This document shows positions 7,773-11,688 of a DNA stretch of 11,688 nucleotides, piece after piece. The DNA is from Lactifluus volemus (Eukaryota; Basidiomycota; Agaricomycetes; Russulales; Russulaceae). Made by a program: the position numbers and the translations under genes. The DNA is taken from assembly GCA_022376515.1 (NCBI GenBank), contig WTXI01000609.1, positions 1-11,688 of the forward strand, read 5' to 3'. Under the pieces are notes generated by a model, which ran no database searches, was not told the origin of the DNA, and was given only the letters and a program-made list of their open reading frames with translations. Each line of letters starts with the position of its first letter. Position 1 is the first letter of the stretch.

Positions 7773-8080
7773 CCGCCACCTGGATCCCGACTTACCGTCT
7801 CCGCCTCCCGTCTACCCGTACTGTCGCCGCTGCAATACCGTGCAGCCTGACCATCCCGCCGACTTGTGCCCAATGATGTCCGCTGCTTGTACTGCGCGGC
7901 GGTCACCTTTCGTGCCATTGCCCGTGGCCGCACTTCTTGTGCACGGCTACCGACTGCTTTTGCCCTAGCGACCACGACTTCGCGGAGCCCGAAGGCGTCC
8001 GTAACCCACGTGGGAGTGCCCGACCTCCCTCGTCATGCGTCGACGCAGCTACTGAGGCGCTGGTGGCACAGCGCCCTTGA
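6855..8080 (+). pseudogene. Pol C-terminal extension: Pro-rich, VIDLT motif, Cys/His cluster
   Basis: About 1.2 kb between chromodomain and polypurine tract, coding in appearance but frameshifted. A piece at about 6995-7090 in a different frame from integrase reads PDDVYAAIVLAGLLPEDFQ. The frame 7285-7968 is Pro/Ser/Arg-rich, carries HSTVIDLTSPSPPPPP (VIDLT at 7423-7437), then MVALVDSDGNTQAFGMAFVP and CRRCNTVQPDHPADLC at 7822-7869 (C-x2-C-x6-H-x4-C). Two further frame changes lead to NDVRCLYC (Cys at 7884 and 7893) and HLSCHCPWPHFLC, then DCFCPSDHDF, ending at TGA 8078-8080, within the polypurine tract. VIDLT is the classic SUMO-interaction core; the Cys/His spacing resembles zinc knuckles. 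Ending flush with the tract suggests it is the true pol C-terminus. Function unknown. Confidence 0.6.
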
Positions 8081-8089
8081 GAAGGGAGG
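8079..8089 (+). other. Polypurine tract
   Basis: GAGAAGGGAGG, an unbroken 11-purine run three bases before the 3' LTR start at 8093. This is the expected primer site for plus-strand synthesis, and it overlaps the end of the last pol frame. Confidence 0.9.
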
Positions 8090-8174
8090 CACTGTTACGG
8101 TTTGGCACGTGATCTGCTTATGTATTAACCCCACGTAATGGTGGGTATCTTTTTCACTCTATTCCGAGACAATC

Positions 8175-8254
8175 TACGATACGGATCTTCGGATCTTTCC
8201 GCGTACGATACAGATCTCTGGATCTTTCCGAGGCATCTCCGTAGATCTCCGTAG
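8175..8254 (+). repeat. U3 tandem repeats
   Basis: Two 27-bp direct repeats, 8175-8201 and 8204-8230 (tacgatacNgatct...ggatctttccg), match at 24 of 27 positions. They are followed by a perfect 10-bp tandem ATCTCCGTAG at 8235-8244 and 8245-8254. Upstream of the TATA box, such arrays often act as activator sites in retroelement promoters; that role is inference. Confidence 0.85.
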
Positions 8255-8288
8255 TTTCTCCGTTCGATCTACGATATATTATTTAGGA

Positions 8289-8311
8289 GGCGCGTCACAC
8301 TGTGACACGCC
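8289..8311. promoter_or_regulatory. U3 palindrome GTCACA-C-TGTGAC
   Basis: Perfect 6-bp arms (8294-8299 and 8301-8306) around one base, extended by GGCG/CGCC after a C/A mismatch. It lies about 35 bp upstream of the TATA box. It could be a dimeric transcription-factor site or a stem in DNA; no factor is assigned. Confidence 0.5.
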
Positions 8312-8345
8312 TGGGACTCTATGACTCAGCATCACACCCTAGGAG

Positions 8346-8353
8346 TATATAAA
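8346..8353 (+). promoter_or_regulatory. LTR TATA box
   Basis: TATATAAA, 33 bp (from its first base) upstream of 8379, the A that begins the 11-nt complement of the primer site. This spacing is right for an RNA polymerase II start in a fungus and independently supports 8379 as the first transcribed base. The equivalent box in the 5' LTR is outside the window. Confidence 0.8.
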
Positions 8354-8378
8354 CCAGTCCGTTGTAGCTTGTCTCCTT

Positions 8379-8389
8379 AGACTTCGCTT
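8379..8389 (+). other. Predicted transcript 5' end, self-primer
   Basis: AGACTTCGCTT, exact reverse complement of the primer-binding site at 149-159. The AGAC that opens it can also pair with GTCT at 8390-8393 plus neighbours, giving a small hairpin with a loop of about 8 bases, of the sort that structures the 5' end in Tf1-like self-priming RNAs. The start site is predicted, not mapped. Confidence 0.75.
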
Positions 8390-8665
8390 CGTCTGCAATC
8401 AGACTAGTTGAACCCTCTTCCTTCTTGTCCTTCAAGTCAGACCTCCTGACGTTGTCATCCAAGACTTAGTCTCGTCTTGCGATTGCCCTTGACCTCTTCT
8501 TTGACGAACAGTAGAGTGCATCCGTCAGCGCGACGCTCTCCTCTATTAGTAAAGCCAAGGAAGAACTTGAGTGATCCTCGTCGTGCTGAGGCTTAGTGCC
8601 ACGCTCAGCCCTCCTCGATCACTGTCAAGCACCGTCGTGCGCCAAGGCCCCTCTGAGCCTTGACA

Positions 8666-8978
8666 GACAAGTAGCGGCTGAATTGGTTAGGAGTGTAAGG
8701 AGATTGCTCATTTGGTGCGAAGAGAGACTGCTGTGGCCAATGGAGAGGTTATTGAGGTTGAGGAGAGTGAGGACGATGATGGTGATGATGAGACCTCGTT
8801 GCCATCGCGTGCCGATCTCATCATTCTTTGTCAGCAGCTTGAGCGCGGTTGCATGCAGTATGGTGATCCCCAATTTTCTCTTGAACTATCCCATAAACTA
8901 TTTAAATTTCGTGGTATATTACACAAAGAAGAGCTAGCTAACTCTACTCAAAGTACTTTAGATAGATACTTCAAGTAA
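8666..8978 (+). pseudogene. Pogo/CENP-B-like transposase C-terminal tail
   Basis: The frame from 8691 (after TAG 8688) to TAA 8976-8978 reads an acidic stretch (GEVIEVEESEDDDGDDE), then a Leu-rich helical part (ADLIILCQQLERGCMQYGD, then LELSHKLFKFRGILHKEE) and ends QSTLDRYFK. Immediately upstream, in another frame, QVAAELVRSVRRL (8668-8706) looks like the same protein before a single-base shift. Acidic linker, helix and terminal Q-x2-L-x2-YF fit the tail of pogo-type DDE transposases; Drosophila pogo is known to bind PCNA through such a box. The catalytic domain would lie left of the Gypsy insertion, outside the window. The family call rests on the tail only; another DNA transposon or a host protein with a PCNA box is possible. 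GC content is lower than in the retroelement. Confidence 0.5.
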
Positions 8979-10245
8979 TTCATGTTTTAATCACTGTTAG
9001 ATTTACAGTACGCTCCCTTGTCACACTTTGTAGTGTGTCACAGGGCTGGTAACACTGAGTCACATTTGTGACAGACCCTGTAAATGCATATGTCTCATAA
9101 TGCATAGGGATTTGGCCGCCCCAACAGTATGCAGTATGAGCAAGTCTACTGTACTTTTTTCTCATCAGTCATGGACACTCATTGTAGCTTCACACATCAG
9201 TGCTGCCTGGCCCTGATCGATTGACACTCTGTAATCTCACTGACTTGTGTCTTTGCATATGTGTCATACTGTAAAGTCAAACTATCATTATCAAGTATTA
9301 TCTGTGTCACCACTACCTCCACCACTACAGCTCAATGCTGCATTTATATCAATTACAAAGCTATCAACAGGCCATTAACACCACTGCGGTGGCCACACTA
9401 CGAGGCACTCCACCACCTCCACCACAGACAGCTCACATCATGTTTGTACCAACCACGAGGCCATCAAAACAGTGGTGGACCCCACAATTGTACAAATGAT
9501 AGACTGACACAATGCCTTGGGCTCCCATTGACGCTGACAGATGATACCGTGATGCTGCAGTTCGTTGCCTAGGCCATGCACAGCACTGCGGATGTGAAGC
9601 TGAGCGTCTCGACTTTGAACACCTTGTTCAACTCCTGATAAATCCGCAACCCAATCGCTTCCTGAAGCTTTCCTTCCAATCAGACCATGCCTGAGTCGAC
9701 TCAGTGTACACAGAGTACAGCCCTCCAAGTCGGCCAGTGTGTAGTATCGCGCATGGTAGACGGGGTGGGAGTTGGTCACAGATTCTGGGTTGACACCTGG
9801 GGTGTTTACTTGTGCTGCATCACCTTATCTCCCCAAATCCACAGAGCAGGCCAATGCCACGCTGTGTGGGGGATTGGTAAAGTTTGCAAGGGTCAACAGA
9901 CCCAGGGGAAGCCATGCACACCACTGCAGACAAAATGAGAACCTTGCTATAAATACAATTAGTAATAATTTCTCCCAAGTGTATTTTATAAGGATGCAGA
10001 GGTACCAGATACAATACCCACCCAGCCAAGGGACTTGATTATTGGGCAACTTTTCAGCCACATACTGAAGCTTACCTCACTGCAATGTTGAATAGCTGGA
10101 ACGCATCTTAGCTGTCCTCAAAGGACGACAGCTCAGTGTCCTGACCAGTCTATCTTGCGGAAGACGCTTTGCACTGTGCAGAGATCAGGCAAGAAATATC
10201 ACCGTCCAATTGTATCAGCACCATAGATGAAGCGACGTCATGAGC
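8979..10245. other. Non-coding stretch, no gene recognised
   Basis: No frame on either strand has recognisable motifs. Visible structure: nested inverted repeats at 9040-9081 (ACAGGG...CCCTGT enclosing GTCACA-TT-TGTGAC at 9059-9072); CCA-rich low complexity at 9310-9325 and 9411-9426; a perfect 14-bp palindrome CTGAGTCGACTCAG at 9691-9704; and an imperfect hairpin AGCTGTCCT/AGGACGACAGCT at 10110-10133. The first part may hold the 3' terminal region of the pogo-like element, but its other end is not in the window, so a terminal inverted repeat cannot be matched. Confidence 0.5.
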
Positions 10246-10344
10246 ATCCCCCCCGCAGACCGCCTCTCATTCACGCACAACCCATGCAAAGGGAGGAACG
10301 GAAACGTCTTCTCAACTCAATCAAAAATGTTCACCACGGGCAGG

Positions 10345-11398
10345 GCAACCAACTCCTGATCTATTGCAGGGGCACAGGACCCAACCCCACGCAAACTCAC
10401 CCCCTCTGGACAGGCACAGCAGTGGCCTTTAGACAGGCAGGGAAGTTGGCACCAAGTCTACTGTCATCAGCCCAAATGCATCGCACAAGGATGCAGCCTT
10501 CCAGGTGCTCATTGACGCAACGGAGCTGGCCAGGGACATGCTAACTATCAACCATACTCTCTCCGTGATCATATACACGGCTGCCACCATATTATCCCGT
10601 GGTGCCTTATCATGGACAGACACGACAACGTGAAGGCATGCAAAGCAGTGTGCGACACGGCTGCCAACATCCTTTTCACTTCATAGACACCTCCATCTCG
10701 ATCAAGTGGGTCCCTGGCTCGACGGGCTTCCCCCCTCTCAAACGCCTCCTGGAAATTGCCACAGCAACCGCAGCTGCCATACCCCCAGACGAGCAACACC
10801 CGCCCCCCACAGTCGCTGCCCTCAATCACGCAGCCAAACTTCGTGTCCTGACCGAGTGGAGGAAGTTTGGCTAGCAGACCCACGCCGAAATCCTGCTTAC
10901 CACGCCCTTCACCACCCCCCATCGGGCCAGCCCCCCGAGTTCATGTCCGGGATTGGAAACTTCGCCCAGCCAGTCTTTTGCACTGCCATCCGCCTCCTTA
11001 CTGAACACGCCTTCACAGGGGAATACAATGCCAGACACTGCTCTAGGGCTCTGACCCCCATGACTGCCAATGTGGGCAGACCGCCCTGCAGACACCACAC
11101 CACGTCATCACGCAGTGCCCCCTCTTCAATGAGGCTTGCGAACGACTTCTGCGACCTGCCGTGCCCACCCTCTCAACCCCATCATCTTTGGAACAAAGCC
11201 GGGGGCATAGCCCTTGCCAGGTTCATCGAGGAAACGCAGCCTGTGTCAGACCTAGGAGACGCCCTGTGGAGGACCATGGCTGAACGCCTCGGGCGATCGC
11301 CCACGTACATTACACGCAACCACCCCCATCACCCCAACACTTCTCCATACATACACCACCATACCAGCCACCCAGGTCATATTAGGTTATTTAGTTAG
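10345..11398 (+). pseudogene. LINE ORF2 C-terminus: dead RNase H and CCHC motif
   Basis: RNase H-like order: LLIYCRGTGPNPTQTHPLW where relatives have IYTDGS, KDAAFQVLIDATELA where DAE is usual, LSVIIYTAATILSRGALSW where IYTD is usual, and ISIKWVPGSTGF where WVPGH is usual. Thus all four landmark residues (D, E, D, H) are replaced and the domain should be inactive. Next come AALNHAAKLRVLTEWRKFG and FCTAIRLLTEHAFTGEYNARH, then a CCHC motif in another frame (Cys codons 11065, 11071 and 11116, His 11098/11101; CQCG...HHVITQC), then GGIALARFIEET. At least four frame changes and several stops show long decay. Confidence 0.65.
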
Positions 11399-11458
11399 TG
11401 AGCACGACTGAGCGCGTTTGTTCTTTGTAAACATGCTGCGCTATACAAGTGCTGATTA

Positions 11459-11473
11459 AATAAAAAAAAAAAA
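11459..11473 (+). other. Poly(A) signal and tail of the LINE relic
   Basis: AATAAA at 11459-11464 runs directly into A11462-A11473 (12 A). It marks the 3' junction of the non-LTR insertion; host sequence resumes at GTGACATC. Confidence 0.75.
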
Positions 11474-11688
11474 GTGACATCATGACCGAGTTGCACCCTA
11501 TCGTGTGGGAGCGTAGACAAAAGAGCAACAGACTGTACTAGTGATCACAACTTCGTTATAGCAAACTGTAAGCTGATTATCTGTTGGGCTAAGGCAGGTG
11601 TAGTGCCACCCGCAAGCAAGGTGAAGGCCAGCAGCATTGGCATTTTCAGTCCTTAGTCTGCCTAAAATGGGTCATTGCTTAGTCACTG

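Larger units (their letters stand above)
1..8665 (+). mobile_element. Ty3/Gypsy chromovirus retrotransposon, left end outside window
   Basis: Seen: matching terminal repeats at 1-147 and 8093-8665 enclose gag, protease, RT, RNase H, integrase and chromodomain in that order, followed by a polypurine tract. Domain order PR-RT-RH-IN with a chromodomain after integrase defines the chromovirus branch of Ty3/Gypsy. With the missing 426 bp of the 5' LTR the element would be about 9.1 kb, long for a fungal chromovirus; the excess lies in a large N-terminal Gag region and a 1 kb pol extension. Many 1-nt frame changes break gag and the first half of pol, so this copy cannot make the full polyprotein as read. 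It could still move in trans, because LTRs, primer site and polypurine tract look intact. The 3' flank begins GACAA; a matching 5-bp target duplication would lie left of the window and cannot be checked. Confidence 0.97.
8093..8665 (+). repeat. 3' LTR, complete
   Basis: 573 bp, starting TGTTACGG directly after the polypurine tract and ending CCTTGACA, with TGT...ACA termini. U3 is about 8093-8378 and R starts at about 8379 by TATA spacing and by the self-priming complement. R-U5 contains no ATG. The 3' boundary is fixed by loss of identity with the 5' copy after 8665; the 5' boundary is set by the polypurine tract and the TG dinucleotide, because the matching part of the 5' LTR is outside the window. 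U3 carries short repeats and a palindrome, described separately. Confidence 0.93.
10246..11473 (+). mobile_element. Non-LTR retrotransposon 3' end, decayed and 5'-truncated
   Basis: Ends in AATAAA (11459-11464) and 12 A, as a LINE-type insertion does. The coding remnants are in LINE order: Pro-rich PPRRPPLIHAQPMQ, an RNase H relic, a CCHC motif, and a C-terminal tail (GGIALARFIEETQ) like those ending fungal non-LTR ORF2 proteins. A candidate target duplication, GACGTCATGA at 10234-10243 and GACATCATGA at 11476-11485 (9 of 10; 11 of 14 over the wider segment), would put the truncation point near 10246. No RT domain is seen. Clade (Tad-like or other RNase H-bearing group) is not resolved. Confidence 0.7.

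Noticed and set aside
8596..8937. Open frame crossing the LTR end into the flank
   Set aside because: Runs across the element boundary. Only the part from 8668 to about 8706 resembles transposase; the rest is a shadow of the acidic frame.
9691..9704. 14-bp perfect palindrome CTGAGTCGACTCAG
   Set aside because: Real, but isolated, with no repeat partner or gene context; a single palindrome of this length can occur by chance.
9438..9779. 113-codon minus-strand frame, and overlapping minus-strand frames at 9820-10061
   Set aside because: No recognisable domain, no supporting codon pattern, and mixed hydrophobic and Cys content typical of chance frames. Not called as genes.
9687..9990. Possible SINE or tRNA-like unit
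   Set aside because: No A-box or B-box pair with correct spacing and no tRNA cloverleaf found by eye.
1..11688. CRISPR array, defence system or host operon
   Set aside because: No spaced direct repeats and no prokaryotic signals; all recognisable coding is eukaryotic transposon-derived.

Overview
The window looks like a filamentous fungus, most likely a basidiomycete. The evidence is a Ty3/Gypsy chromodomain retrotransposon (chromovirus) of fungal style, a pogo/CENP-B-like transposase tail, and the 3' end of a non-LTR element carrying an RNase H domain. No intact host gene is visible. The clade call is inference from element style; no sequence search was run.

Layout. Bases 1-147 are the 3' end of a 5' LTR that is cut by the window edge. 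Bases 148-8092 are the internal region of one Gypsy element. Bases 8093-8665 are its complete 3' LTR (573 bp, TGTTAC...TTGACA). Position 1 corresponds to 8519 in the 3' LTR, so about 426 bp of the 5' LTR lie outside and the full element is about 9.1 kb. The internal region reads in order: primer-binding site, long AUG-free leader, gag (N-terminal domain with coiled coil, capsid-like region, CCHC zinc knuckle), aspartic protease, reverse transcriptase, RNase H, HHCC zinc finger, D-D35E integrase with GPF module, chromodomain, a long Pro/Ser-rich C-terminal extension with a VIDLT (SUMO-interaction-like) motif and a Cys/His cluster, and the polypurine tract.

The element is coding-defective as read. 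Gag and most of pol change frame every few hundred bases and carry several stops, while integrase plus chromodomain is one uninterrupted frame of about 1.4 kb. The catalytic residues of protease, RT, RNase H and integrase are nevertheless almost all present, and the two LTRs are nearly identical where they overlap (one substitution and two 1-nt indels in about 147 bp). This means either recent mobilisation of an already broken copy or uncorrected indel errors in the assembly.

Priming appears to be of the Tf1 self-priming type. The 11 bases at 149-159 are a perfect complement of 8379-8389, which is where transcription is predicted to start (33 bp after the first base of a TATATAAA box).

Right of the element: bases 8666-8978 hold the C-terminal tail of a degenerate pogo/CENP-B-like transposase ending in a PCNA-box-like QSTLDRYF, so the Gypsy element sits inside an older transposon. 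Bases 8979-10245 show no gene. Bases about 10246-11473 are a decayed, probably 5'-truncated non-LTR retrotransposon ending in AATAAA and 12 A. Bases 11474-11688 show nothing. The whole window is a nest of three classes of mobile element.
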